Below, one piece after another: positions 35,567 through 50,100 of a DNA stretch of 64,000 nt. The notes under the pieces are model-generated. The model was not told the DNA's origin, did no database searches, and saw nothing but the letters and a program-made list of their open reading frames with translations. The stretch's first letter is position 1; each line of letters begins with the position of its first letter. The translations under genes were made by a program, and so were the position numbers. The stretch covers positions 20,019,149-20,083,148 of the forward strand of contig NC_045146.1 of the NCBI RefSeq assembly GCF_008831285.2, read 5' to 3'. The DNA is from Nymphaea colorata (taxonomy: Eukaryota; Streptophyta; Magnoliopsida; Nymphaeales; Nymphaeaceae).

Positions 35567-38500
35567 TTAACATCTGCTCCCTCTGTTTCCTGATTTTTCT
35601 TCTGAGCGCACAGACGAACTGAACAGAGGGCGGCCCGGCGAGAGAGAGAGAGAGAGAGAGAGGCAGCCGCTTCTGCTCCCTAGTACCGGTCTGAGACTGC
35701 TTATGTGCTAAACCCGAAAAGTGTGGCGGGCTTTGAATTATTAAAGCGGAGGAGCTGTCCATAGATCGCTTATTTTATTAGTTTATTTTTTGAAATTCGA
35801 AGCTGTAATGGTATCACGAGTTGAAGTGATGATGAAGGCAGAGTTGCAGACCGTCCTGCCCCCTGGAGTTAGGCGCTTAGCTCTGGGGCCTCTCCTGCGT
35901 CCGCGACCCCATGGACCGTCAAGGCGGACTCTCCGTTGACTCTGTCTCGCACTTCAGCGAACGTGTGAAAAAGGAGTGCAGCTTTCCATTCCGAAACTTC
36001 ACTTCGCATCCTCTCATCCTTGCTATGTGCAAGGGTTAACCACGCGAACCAGGTTCCCCATAATTGGTTGGCTCTGCGAGTGCATATGTATATAAATCTG
36101 CAGTCGCCTTTTTAGATTGCCAACTTTAAACCGCTCAGTCATAAAAACCTTTGGTAAATTTGTTCATCAATGCCACATGATGATCACCTATGAATCGGTT
36201 TTTTGACTAAGAATTCAAGAATACATGACGGAATTGAAATGGTTGAATAGCTAGGTTACATAATTTGCAAGTTCTGTCGTAAAACGTTAGCTTAAATGAA
36301 GATTTTACAAAGAGTATGCAGCCTTTCACGTTATATGTACGTATATGAAGAGTAATTACCCAGGGGAGGGGGATGCGGTGAAGAAGGGGACGCTGGGGGG
36401 CCGTAGCTAGCGGTAGATGATAGAGACTATTGAAGGACGCCGCGGTTAAGGCGAGGGGACAAGTCGGGGTAGACATGTGATGTGAGTGCCAGTAGTTGCG
36501 TAACAGGAGAGCACAGCAACAGGGATGAAAGACAAAAGGCAAAAAGAAGGAGAAGGGGAAGGACAAAGCTGCATGCATGTTTCGATAAACAACTGCAACC
36601 GCCTTCTGCAGTGTTGGAAGCTGCTGCTTTGCCGTCCGGCAGCACCGGAGCCGTTCTTTCCTCATCGCTCACGTACGGCTGCATCTCTCTGGCAAAACCT
36701 CTCCAGTAAAGAACTTACAAAACAATTAAAAAAAAAAAAAGTGGCATCGAATTTTCCGGCCATACAAAACGGATGCCAAAGGAAGGAGCCCCGTGCAATC
36801 CTATTCCTGGAGTTTCTTAATCTCCAAACAGTAAAAGCTGCCAGGTAAACGGCACGGGCAGTCGTACCTTTGTGTCTAGAGGATAATTTTTTTTTTGCCT
36901 ATTACAAGTAACAGGTATTAAGAAGAAAACGTAGATGTACTTTTACTGAAACAAATGCCACCGAGTTGGGCCTTCTGAACTATTCGATATAGTATGAGGA
37001 GGAAAGATGAAGTTAGGTGGGTAGCTGGAAAAAAATTTCCAACAAACAAATTGACCTCATAGGGAAGTGATAGGAATTTCATCCTTATTCTGGCGCAAAA
37101 AAAACTGTTGCCAGACAAGTTGTTATCTCCTTTTTGTGATTTCAAAATAAACTTGTTAGCTAAAGAAAAGGCTTGGACATAGCAGGCCTGGCCAGCAGGT
37201 CATGCATGTAGAATGGAAGAAGAAATATTAGTATATCACGAAAACTTCATTTATAATGTTTCAGGTTGTCATTCTGTAGCATGTGGATATTAGTCCAAAA
37301 AACACTAGTTGGTTGGAGGACGATGAGATGCAATCCATGTGTTATTGGTAACCAAAAACTAAAGGATCCCCCAATTGTATGTAGATAGCAATTGGGCTTC
37401 AATTTGCAAGGGAAGGGAAGGCAAATTTGGTAATCAATTTGATTCAAACGAGAGGGCGCAGTAGATATCAGTACAGAATGAAGCAATTAGTTGAGTTCCC
37501 GTGATGGACCGCATGCGCACGGTAAGCGGAGTACTCGTGGAATCCTTGTCACCCTTCACGTCTGCCAAAAAATTAAAGAGAAAGGCAGGGCAAGGGAATG
37601 AGCATCCCCTCCTCCTCTACCCTCTCTCTCTTTGTTTTGCAATTCCTCTCCATCGTCTTTTATGTTTTCGAGTGGCTGAGTTTGAAGTGTGCTCACTGAC
37701 AGCTCGCTTCATCTTGTGAGATAGCCCTAACAACCTCAATATCTGAGTGTGCTATATATAAAGGGGTTAGCTTGTTTAAAATGTTTACTACAGCCCATGC
37801 ACGCACTTACATATTGAAAGGGTGTTCCTTCAGTTAAAGCTAAGCAGTCGCCTTTGACTGCTGAGAGATCAAGAGGAAGTTCCAAGAGTAAACAAGGAGG
37901 ACTAGTGCAAACTACTTTAGCCACTTTATTTGAGAAAGTGGAGGTAAAGATTAGGCAATCTCACTACTGCTTTGAAGTAAAGGAATAAATGATGTTACCT
38001 GTTGACTGTTCAGTTCATAGAGGCATTATTTATTTTCATTCAAATGTTGTCTCGAGGGACTTCTTACTATTTTAGTACAGTTACTTTTAAATTTGCTACT
38101 TTGCATGTGCTTGTTCTCCTTGTAGGGTATATATAGCAATAACTAAATAATTATTGCTTAAATTGCATATATCTGATTATCGTGTCCACTTCACAAGATT
38201 GAATCTTCATCTGGAGTACTGTATGTTGTTTTCTTTGAGATTACAGTAGAATTTTCTTAGTTTACATTGCTTCAGGAAAATATGGTGGTGTTTTGTGTGG
38301 CTGTATGAATGGTCAGTGGCCATCTCTAAAGCACAGAGAATTGTGGCGATTTAGCAGATGGTGGGATCTTTCTTCTGTCTGTCTCACCTCACTACTCCGA
38401 ATTTCTACTGGGGAAGAACTCGAGCAACTCAAATTTCTTATCTTGTCTCTTCCCCTCACTCAACTCTACAAGCATTCCATGCTGCCGAGGGTACAGATGT

Positions 38501-41500
38501 GAAAGACCTAATTTACAATTGTCTGCATCAAGATCCCATTTGGAACGAGTTCTTGAACAGATGGTCTTCTTCTTCTTCTTCTTGTTTTGGGGAGGAAATC
38601 TCTAGGACTGCAGTCGGCCGTTTCGTTCATTCTCAAAGAAATTTTTGGATCACTACAATCGGTCAAACTCCGGCTATTTGGAATGGAGTGCTTAACGGAC
38701 CACGTGTCAGAGACTTCCAAATTAATGGCTATACGCACGCACTACGCGCAGCCTTTTTTTTTTTCCCGCACTTGAATCTTCCAACACATTGCTATAAGAA
38801 ACAAATAGATGGAAATGGGAATAAAAGGAAGAAAAAGAACGTCATTTTTCAGTCGGTTTATATTTAGCTAGTTACGAAACACTGTTCTTATTCCTGCCTT
38901 CCACTTTAATGCAGTACACAACGATTGCACAAATGAATACTCACTCATATGCACACATAGCAGCCACCCTGTACGGTTCAAAGTGTTGGCCGAAGGAACG
39001 AAAGGGGTTATTGAAAGAATTGTTCGGAAGCCTTTGGTACGTAAATGTAACTGAGGAGATTGGTAAGAGTTCTAACGCGAGAAAGGGGAAAGAAAACCGC
39101 TAGTAAACTGATAAAACAGAATTGCAGTAGAAGCGCGGGTGGGTATAATCCTGTAAAGAAGAATCCTGAGTAAATCAATTATGTTGGTCGGAGGTGCAGC
39201 TAATTGCAGTAACGCCCGAGCATCTCAGGGCACAAATACAGATTTAGTTTGGTCTTCCGTTCCCGCTCACCAGATCGATATATATCACCCATTTAAAAAT
39301 GCAAAACCGAAGGTGGGCCAAAAATCTGATGAAAACTCACAAGCTAACAAATACATGCATATCATTATTTAACTAACTAAAAGAAGCGACCATCATTTGC
39401 ACATGTAGGGAGGACAAGTTTCAAAAAAAAATTAAGGAAGGCGAACTTCATCTATTGAGGGCAAGTTGTTAAAATAGGAAGAGCAGAAAATAAAATTACC
39501 ACAAGAGTCGTGGATAGTCGAGGTACCGCCTGTATACCGATTGTCGAGCCCACGTTGTTTTTGGATCAGATGTCAGAGAGTTGTAGATGCTGTGTTGAAC
39601 CGGTTGTTGTTCTTGTTTACATGAAGTTGGCGACAAAATGCAAGAGGCAGCAGGGAAGGTGAGCACTACGCTGGCGGCCGAGGGAGAAAACCAATTAACG
39701 CAGTAAAATAGAGACGGCAACCAGAGCCTAAAGACGGGATATTCCCTTGTGGGTGCTTGAACAAAATGGCCACACATGTCTCTACTGGACGGCACCTCAG
39801 ATTCAGCACCACAAACTTTCGAGTTCTGTAAAAGCTCGATATATAGTTGGGGTGGGACTGGGACATGGCATGTGACTCGCACCAGATGCTTCTTTATCTT
39901 AAAAATAGAAGACGAACCGACACAGCCCTGGCCCCCACGTTAAGTCGATCCAAGAACGAATGATTTTAACGATAATAGAATTCAAAGGCATGGATCTCGA
40001 CTCAAAGCGCTTTGTCAGAATCCGCTCACAGTTTGCGTTTAATGTAACTTGGTTTGATCGATGGAATGCTGAGAAAATTATGAGTTCAACTTATATGTAT
40101 TCATTAAATTCAACCGTCAATTTTTTTTCCAAGTTTTGTTGATCTTTGCAGCTGAACTGCAAGGACGCCATTAATGAGTATACAACTAAAAGCTATTGTG
40201 ATTTAGAGATTTCTTCGACAGCTCGTTATCGTGCATGTAGCCACATATTTGATTTTTAAGAAAATATCTTCTGCGGAAAAGGTTGCATGGAAGAATATCT
40301 GTACATATTCAGGTTTTGAAAGCGGTTAAACATAGGAATGTGCTAAAGAAAAATACATATGCATGTAAAACAAAATTTCATTATTCTGAGCATTTGACTA
40401 GTTGTTGTACAAAATTCCAATATCGTGAGAATACTGTCTGCTATTGCTGGTGAGCGTTTGTCTGGCCCAGCCATGGATGACCGTCGAAGAGACTGAAAAC
40501 GAAAAACCACAATATATAATGCCATATTCTCAAAGCACGCGATTGATTTCCTGCAGCTGCAACTTTGTGATAACCAGATGATCAGTCGCTGAACCTCACG
40601 AAGGCGTGCAGTACTTTTACCGATCCGATACTAAACCGCAAGTAATGGGCTATGTGAATGAGGTGCGTCGTTACCAACCAAGTAAATGAAAAGAAACTTC
40701 TCTCCTTCTCTTCTTAAAAATTAAAAATAAAAAAAGGAAAAGAAGAGAGAGGGAGAGTGAATCACCAGATCGATCCACAATCGAATGACTGATGTCCATT
40801 GGTTTCAACAAATTTGTCGGCGTTCATAAAGCGTGTGAGCCAGGTGGTCCTTCATCATCTTGTCCGTATACGTATATAGTAGACGCTGTGCCAGGCGACA
40901 GAAAGAAGGCATCAGACAATGTTTGATCCCTGGTTATTACTTCAAGCCATCTTAATTGTGGGTGTTTGGTAATATTACTACATGACTAGAATGCAGTATT
41001 CTATGAATCTATCTAGATAAATATATTACTATTCTTTCTTCTAATCAGACCGAGACACCCCAAAGAGCCTTGTGGCATTCTTTTGTTCTGCGGCCCTCAG
41101 AAACCGGTTATCCCTTTCGTTCTTTAGGGGAAGAGGAAACGGTAAAATACATTCAAGTGGGATGGGGACCATTCGCTTGGGGAAACGTGAGTCTGTAATT
41201 AAAATCACAAAAGAGAAAGGAAAAAGAATTCGAGGAAAATGAGTCCGATAGGATGGGGACCAGACGAACCATGAGAATCCCACTTGCGCTGAGTTTAGAT
41301 GCCGTTCCCTCAGACGGCAACTCAAATAAAAACATGGGGAGAAGCCACGGCACTTCATCCGGCGTTCATTGTTACAAACTTCGCTATTCACGTTCTCTCG
41401 TATTTATTTTTTATGTTTTCTCCACGGTCGATGCACATACAAGACATTGTTGTGGTGCAGATTTCAAATGAACCCAAAGTGCATTATCTTCTCATTTCAA

Positions 41501-44125
41501 ACAAACATCTGGAGCTTTAAACAAAATTGATCGATCTTTTGGGAGAGAGAAGCACACAATCGTCCCCCCCCTGCTCGCAGCCTCCGAAAAGAAAATGCCC
41601 TCTTTTATTTGGTCGACCTCTTCAAGCAAGCACTCCTACTTGTATGCGCAGAGGAGACGAATGACACCGAATGTAAAGAAGCAGCACCAGACCAACTAGG
41701 CCACTTCCGTAGAAGGGGAAAAACCCCGCCAAGCTGCAGGAAGGAAATACAGTTTAAAGTTCAACTATTTTTTTTATAGCCTCCATCTTAGAACGATCCA
41801 CTGTCTAACGAAACGTAAATCTACCCCACGGACGAGGGACCGACAACAGATCCCGCGTTTACATGTAAGATCGCCTTACATCTAACCACATACCGCTCTC
41901 TTCTGTGTTCAAAGACCAGGTGCCTTTCTTGGTTTTTTTAGGATGGCTCCTTCCTTACAAATAACCCTGTACACAAAGATGAGTACTTTGAAAGACGGTC
42001 ATGCATTATGGATAAAGATGACTTCCATGCAGCAGCCTTGATCAAGGTAGAGACATTCCTACCGACGAAGATTAAGACAGTTTTCAAAAGAAGAGATGCC
42101 ATAGTCATCAAATAAACAAAAAAAGAAAAATCTCAAATGTAACATCTCTTATTATTTAGGAGCAATGTTTAGAAATCATTGTAGAGAACCCTCATAAATG
42201 TGAGGGACCTGTTTTATGGATTTCAAGGCCAACGGCCTTTCCTGGGTAAAGAAAATGTGCTCCACCTTAATTCTTTGAGCTCTTTTTTATTATTGCTTTA
42301 TGTTTTCCTACATATCTACGGCACAGAGAGTGGAAGGTGTTGGACTCCATTGTCCGGCCCTTAAAACGTGAAAGAAATTAAGCGTCTATCGGGCAAATCT
42401 AAATGTCAAGTTTTTCATAAGTTGGCGTTTGATGGGCGTGAAAGCTTTTTCATTCAGGTTCTTCACCATACACCATAACAATACTGGAAAAGGATCTCAA
42501 GATTTTTTTTTTGGTTTAATAAAAAAATGTACGATTTCCACCGTTTTCTTCCCAGAAAAACTATAATTATTTTAGTTCAAAAATTTTACCTGCTATACAG
42601 TGACTGCAGAAGCAGCTTCTTTTTGGTTTCAGCCCATCAACCGCTTGCTAAGGGAACTTCAAGACGTAGATCCTTGTAAGTTGTAAGGCCATCATTCTGC
42701 AGATGGGACTGTCCAAAGGTCCTAAAGACACCCGCTGCAAGCACGATCAATTTCTTTGCGTGCATAGTAAACGTAAAACAATTAACCAATTTCTTAACGG
42801 ACGACCAAGTCTCCTGCAAAGCTCACGGTTGCTCAACATATCGTGTGATTATATGGAAAAAAGAGAAATTTATGATCTAATAGTGCCATATAATTCTATT
42901 TAGTATGCAATGGAATCGATCAAGAATTCCTTTCCTTGCATATTGTCATTTCTTTTTTTTTCCCCCACAAAAACTAAGTAAAAAGACGAAGTTAGGAAAA
43001 AGGAACTGGGCTTTCATGAACACCTCAATAGAGTCGGAACCATAAAGTCGACGCAGGTCCAATGTCACTTGGGTTGGGGAAGGGCAAAACAGACTGAAAC
43101 GAAACCAGGTCGCTGTTTCATCATTTCCAGAGAGAGAGAGAGAGAAGGCTAGTCAATAGCGGGAGCAGTGCACCACCCCGAAGCTCAAATGACCCAGTAG
43201 TTAGACTCGGACTTAACCTACGACCAACAGCTGTCAGGTATTGATTGCCAAATAAAGAGCCAAAGACTGAGCACCAAGGGGGCAAAGGGCGAGCAGGAAC
43301 GGAGAGGTTAGCAATGGAGAAGACGCCAGCCAAATCCGACAGCTGTTAGTGGCAAGACTCAACGGCAGAACAGCAACTATACAAGATGAGCCGCAACCGT
43401 AGGTTCTTTAGAAACATTTGGTGAGCAATTATGAATACACGGACACTCCTTTCAGCTTACAATCGTGCTAGGTGTGTTAAAATGTAAGAACCATGAAAAC
43501 CTTGTTGATAGTATGCGCACCCTGGCTATGCTACTATGAGGGGTACACACCCTGCTAGATATCGCATAATAACATTTGCGAATGATATTTAAAATAGCCT
43601 TCTCAATACTTTTGTTCACGCTAATAGATTGCCGTTTCGAATATTAAAGCATGACCATTTTACGCCTTCAATACATGCAATTGGAAGCTTGATGAAATCA
43701 AACTGCTTCGAACTCAAACTTTGTACAGATCTCCGAATGAGAAGAAACCATGGAGGACTAGCAAGTCCGATGCGTCAAGACGTATTTCCACTTGTTCACT
43801 GAAGACACATGAAGAAAAGAATTCGTGTTGAATTCAGAAAACCTATCAATTCAGTTGATGTTTTTGTTCACCTGCAACCATCGACTATAGGGCACTGTAC
43901 AGAGAATTTCCTGAATTGATGCTCGGATAGACAATTTGGTACGAGGAGCTATCGGGTTCAGCTATAATGAGCATCTGAATGATTATTTAAACACTGGGTC
44001 GGAAATTAGAAGACCACGAATGGGATTAGCAAAACGACAGCCCATCATACGCTTCAAGGGTAGACGCTGCTGAGGAAACCGAGTACAGCGACCCAATGCA
44101 GCTAGCAAAACGATCCATATCTTGG
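35567..44125. other. Long intergenic region between GRF and KEA
   Basis: About 8.5 kb in which I can support no gene, RNA or recognisable transposon. Open frames such as 36207-36665 (minus) and 38358-38867 (plus) are compositionally ordinary, contain simple repeats (TTC run near 38570) and match no family. A GA run lies at 43131-43146. The right end should include the KEA 3' UTR and terminator. Confidence 0.5.
35640..35662. repeat. (GA)n microsatellite in the GRF leader region
   Basis: A GA run (CT on the GRF sense strand) lies about 75 bases upstream of the GRF start codon, probably in the 5' UTR. A second GA run at 34960-34976 is in the intron between the QLQ and WRC exons. Confidence 0.8.
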
Positions 44126-47100
44126 TCACAACTTTCTGTTGTGTGCTTCAATCATGGAAGCTCTCTCCTGCATCAAAGAGACACTGTCATTTCATACATG
44201 TAGAAGCTTTAAATAGTGAAATTGGGAACATCATGCTAACTTAATGCCAGGGTCACAAGGGCAAAAAGAAAAATTCAATTCCTGTCTTAATTTCTCTCCT
44301 TGAAAAAATAACAATGTACCTGAGACTAAAAACTGATAATATGTACAGATGACTTATGAAGATTGACTATACATTTGGACTGTTCACTCTTCATGCTTAA
44401 AATACACGATGACATGAAAACAGTTGAATCCATTACACTTTAGGTACTAACTAGAAGGGGCTATTTGTTTGCACAAATGCTAGCAAGTTCCAAACCAACC
44501 TCACCTCTCTGTGTGCTTTCTGAAGGAAACCAACGCATGAGTACTCCCAGATGCATCAATATGGGAATTAGTTTGAACATAAGAGGGGTTGTGACCTGAA
44601 CATTTATCCAAAAAATTATTCAGGACCGCATATCAGATACTGCTGGGTGACCTGGTGAATATGTAAAACCACAAGACCACATTTCCCAGTTGGTGTACCA
44701 TCAGCAGTACAGTGGCAGATCAAGCAGGTACTTTGTGAAGGTTTTGCACATGCAACATCAGACGACTAAGTCCCAACTCATAGGAGGGTCAAGAAAGATT
44801 ACCAGGCTGAGGGCTGTTGTTCCCAAAAGAAGAAGATATATCTTCCCCTGCACATTAGAACACCAGAAAAAGTAACTGACGGTAAGGAAAGATCACAATG
44901 CACTTGATAGCTGCACTTCTTAAAGCACGAAATGGATGCATTTCAAATCCATACCTTTTAGAACGAAAGCTAGCAACCACCAAAAGTCAAGGATATAAAA
45001 AAAATTTAATTACTGCCAAACATTATTATGACACAATGTTAGGGCAATCTGTTGGGAGTCGACCCAGATCAGTTGGACCTGGAGTCATCTTAATAAGGAC
45101 TGTTTGCCTTAGAACTAGTATTTTCTACTTTTTTTGTATTGGGTCCCTCATGACTTCTGCCAGTGCCCTGTAGAACTGAACCAGTAAGGTGGGTCAGGTG
45201 ATGAACCAAGTATGTAATAAACCCAACCCAGTGTCTCCTATATAGTGCGAAGGTGAGCCACGCTGCCATGAATTTTGAAGGACCAGCAATTCACTTGTAC
45301 ATGTAGTTGTAAATGCAGCATAGGAAGCCGAGTTGGGAAGCCTTGGTGGAAGCGATGAAGGCTCGGTTTGGGCTATCAGATCTTGACTACAATGACGAGT
45401 TATCCAAGATCAAACAACAGGGAACAGTTGTGGTGGTATCAAGAGCAGTTTGAAGACTTCAATAATGTGGTGAAGGGCTAGGCGGTGGAAGCCTTAATAG
45501 GGCATTTCATGTGAGGACTCAAGGAACGAATACAAATTGAAGTGCAAGCAGTCCGCCCATGCAACCTATCTGATTGTTTTGAAATGGCAAGGACGGTTGA
45601 AGAAAAGAACATGAAGCTGAGCAATGTAGGGAGGAGCTGCAATGGCGAGAGGAGTCCTAGAATGGCTGCAACATGCTCAAAAACTCCTGCCATGGCAGTT
45701 GGGGGAACTAAGATTAGTTCGCCAGCCAAACAGGTGGTTTAGCGCCTCACATTGGAGCAGATCAAGGAGAAATGAGGCATGGGATATACTTCCACTTTGA
45801 TCAACCATGGACGTCAGGACATGCTTACCAGAAACTCACATGTACTTGAATGAAGAAGGGAACAAAGTACAAACCTATGTCACCTGAGTGCAGGGTGCTG
45901 GTGCGGGTGCGGGTGCTGGTGCCGGTGCGGCACATCTCAAAAAATTTAGGTGCGGCGGTGCGGTGAGAGTATTTTATTGTTTTTTAAATATAATAATATA
46001 AACCACAAAATTATTAAACTGATCATTGATAAAATCATTAAAAGCAAAGGCCTCCTCAAACAAGTCAGATTAGATAAGAAAGATATTATCTCTGTGATGA
46101 AAACCTATAAGCAAAAGGTATTATCTCTGTGATGCAAACCTATAACTTATAAGCAATTTAAAAAAACAAATTAGACACCAAAGTGCAATCTCAAGCAAAT
46201 GTTGTTAGTGTTAGTCATGACTGTAACAATAAAAAGCAATGCTCAACGGTGCTGCCTATTTGATAACAGAGGTAGTAAATTGGAACCCAAAATCGTGATT
46301 TTGGTATTGATAATGGCAACGAGGTGGTGGTTCTAAACTTCTAATGTACGAGAGGGAAGTTTCCCATCTTTCACCGTCTTTCCCTTCGTCTCCTCTTCCA
46401 CCGACGCCCGTTTCCCCTTCTTTCCCCTCCCCTCTCTTCCCCTTCGTCCATGGCCAAATCCTACTTCCCTCTGTTTTCTCCCCAAGTTCGCCTCCCCACC
46501 ACCGTCTCTTCCCATGTGCATCGATTCAAGAGCCTGCTTACATATTGAATGCAGGGTTCAACTGGAGTTGCAGTAGGAGCGCAGAGAGAGGGAGCAGCGT
46601 AGAGAGAAGGGAGCAGCGCAGAGAGAGAGTTTACCCAAATCCGAACGCAGCGCAGAGAGAGGGAGCACCCGAAGGCCGGAGTAGCGCAGGCTGCAAAGAG
46701 AAGGAGCGGCACCGCAGAGAGAGGCCGAGAGGGAGAGAATCAGCACCGGAGCAGAGAAAGGCCGAGAGGGAGAGAATCAGAGAAGAGAAGCTGAGCGTGA
46801 GAGGGAGAGAACTCGTGCCCTAGCTAAACTTAACATCATGTAAAAATTAAAACACCCAAAAAGTGGACGAAAAAGGGCAGGTTTGGTTTGACTACACCCG
46901 ACTCATGTTTGACGCGAGCCGGGTGCGCGTCCAAAAATGGACGAATTCAGTCAGGTGCGGCTGACCACACCTGACTCGCGTTTGACCTTTTGGGTGCGCA
47001 CCTGCGCCCGCACCCGCACCCGAAATGCGTCGGGTGCGGGCACAAACTGGAAGCACCCAGGTGACAGAGGTACAAACCACTACCTAAAGAGGAGGAGCCT

Positions 47101-50100
47101 GTTGTCGACGATAGCCACCAGATGCGAATGGAGAGCTGCAACCAAAGATATCCTTACAGGCTTCAGCAAGGATGAAGTGCCGCAGCTCATGAGAATGGAA
47201 GGACATCTATGAGGGCAAGCAGTGAGCGTGCTGGTAGACACTGGTTGTACCCGGGTCCGGGTACAAACTTCATGTTGTCGGGCTTTCGACCGTAGTGCCC
47301 GGCCCGGCCTGACATCATAACGGGCCGGGTCCAGGTTACTTGACTTGGCCCGCTGGCGCCCGGTTAAGTCGATAACTCAAAATGAAAATGTTTAGGGTTC
47401 CTTTTGCCGTTTCTTTTTTCATTGGAAGGGGAAAGAGGGTTGTGCGAAACTGCTACTCTTTGAGCTGAAACTCGTTCGCTCCTCTGCCTCTGCCTCTGCG
47501 CCTCCTCCTCAGTTGTTTAAAGGGACGAAACATCCACCACATCCGTAGATTCTCGCATTCTTTTGGGCAGAAGAGCGCTCAGATTCTCGCTTATTGCATT
47601 GGGAACGGGAGCGGAATCCAGAAGCGCAAAACCATGAGGTTTCCCTGAGCAAGAGTAAATGTATCATTTCCTAAGGCTTCCGCTATCTCGAGCGTGGATT
47701 TTGGCAACATTCCCTAGTTTTTTGGTGAGGTCCTGTCTAAGACGTTTGGATATGTGCAGGAAAGAGGCAGAATCAAGCTAGGAGGCAGTGTAGCTGAGTT
47801 CTTGCTGTGATATTCTTTGTCGTGCTTAGGTCTGGGAAGGTTATTCGTTGAAGGTGTTGTGTTTTCTACTGAGATGTGGAAGGTTATTCGTTGAAAGAGT
47901 GTTGTGCTTTCTGACTTCTGTTGAAGTTTTGCTTGATTTTTAGCTCGGGGAACTATAGGCTTGAGGCTTCATTTGTTAAAAAACGGGCTGGGCCGGGCCT
48001 TGAATTTGATTGACTAGGCCCTGTACCTGGCCCGGCCCGTTAATAGTCGGGCCGGGTAGCGGGCCGACCCGATCCAAATGCGGGTTGTTAACGGCGTTCA
48101 TTAAACGGGCCGACCCGACCCGGCCCGGCCCGATGCCCAGGCCTAGATGAAAGCAGCCCCACCGAAACAAAGCGAAGAAGATATAGTGGTGAAGATGTTA
48201 AAGAACCCAGCAGCCTATTTTGTGTTGTTGTTGTCAATAGAGCAAGCTGCAGAGATAGAGACACCACTGATGCAGCAAGGTTGACCTTAGCAAGGAGAAG
48301 TTGTCAGCCTTGTTAACTGAATTGAAAAAGGTGTCTGAGTTGTCGAACGCGCTTCCTCCATAGCACAAGTGTGATCACCATATAAAGCTGCAACAGGGGG
48401 AGGAAGCGGTGAAGAGGCGACCCTACAGATGTGGCCAGCGACAATATGAAGCATTGGAAACCTTAGTGCAAGAGATGTTAGTGGAGTGCATCATACAACC
48501 TACCCACAACCCATTTGCGTCAACAGCCCTACTAGTCAAGAAAAAGGAAGGGAGCTGGCGCTTTTACATCGACTAGGGCATTGAACGCCAATATTGTGAA
48601 GGACTGGTAACACCAGTGATTGAAGACCTTCTAGATGAACTACATGGAGCTGCTTTTTTCTCCAAACTGGGCATACGAGTGGGGTACCACCAGATTAGAG
48701 TCGTAAGAAAAACATCCTGAAGATGGCCTTACACACGCATAATGGCCAGTACGAATTTAAAGCCATGCCGTTCAGGCTAACCAATGCCCCAACTACATTT
48801 CAGTCATTGATGAAAGACGTCTTTAGGCCATACCTTTGCAGGTTCATTCTGGTATTTTTGCATGACATTTGGTGTTTAGTGCAACTGAAGACTCCCATCT
48901 CGAGCATCTACGAATGGTCCTGTCAACCTTGTCATCAGTAAAGACAAGGTGCAGATGATGGAAGAAAAAGTCGCAGTTGAGCGACAATGGAAGCAGCCGC
49001 AGTCCAGTAAGGAGCTGCAGTTATTTCTAGGACTTGCAGGATACTATCGCAAGTTCGCAATGATTTGGCTCATACTGCACCTCTCACCAAGCTCCTCAAA
49101 TGAGACAAATTCAGCTCGAATCCAAAAGTGGAAGGTGCCTTTAATGCGTTGAAATAGGCCATTACCTCTCCTCTGGTTTTGAGCATGCCAAATTTTAGAA
49201 TTCCATTCATGGTGGAATCGGACAACTCGGATTAATGGGTGGGAGCTGTCCTAAGCCAAAAACAGCACCAGATAGCCTTCTTTACCTCTTGACCTTTCAT
49301 TTTGAAACAGGTCTGCTTACCAATGGGAGTTGATGGAGATAGTCTTGGCGCCTTGGCAGTACTCATATGGAAGCAATTACCTAGAAATTCATAGTCTTGA
49401 CTGATCATCACAGCATCCAGTACTGCTTACAGCAACAAGCGCTCTCCCTAACACTACAAAAGTGGAGTTATAAACTGATGGCCTTCAATTTTGAAGTACA
49501 GTTCAGGAAAGGCAAGGAAAATGTAGCAGCTGATGGCCTTTCACAAAACTGGGACCAAGGAGAAGGCTCCCTTATCACCATTATGGGATCAGATTAAGCA
49601 AGCCCACCAACTTGCAGTCCCAGTGCAGCAGATCAAGAAGAAGCTCCAACTCAGTCCAATGACATGCCATGGGTACGAGTGGAGAGATCCCTCCTTATAC
49701 TACAGAGGGTATATCTATATCCCAACCAAACCAAATCTACCACAAATGCTCATGGGACTATTTCCACAACTCTAAGATAGCCGGACATGAAGGTAGCGAA
49801 GGAACTTACTAGCAGGTACATGCCACATTCTATTGGCCAGAAATGAAATGAGCCATCAAGGAATACATTAGAAAATGTGAGACCTGCCAGCAAAACAAAT
49901 ATGAAACCAGAAAACTCGTCGGCTTGCTACAGCCGTGCCCTATTTCCAATCAAATCTGGGAAGATATTTCAATGGATTTCATTGAAGCTCTCCCTAAATC
50001 AAGAGGAAAATTTGTTGTCCTAGTGGTGCTGGACAAGCTCTCCAAATAGGCAAATACACACATTTTATACGAGTGGAGAGATCCCTACTTATACTAAAGA

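Noticed and set aside
36207-36665. 152-codon minus-strand open frame
   Set aside because: No recognisable motif, hydrophobic low-complexity stretches and an overlapping plus-strand frame of similar length.
38358-38867. 169-codon plus-strand open frame
   Set aside because: Contains a TTC microsatellite run and a T run, with no family resemblance.
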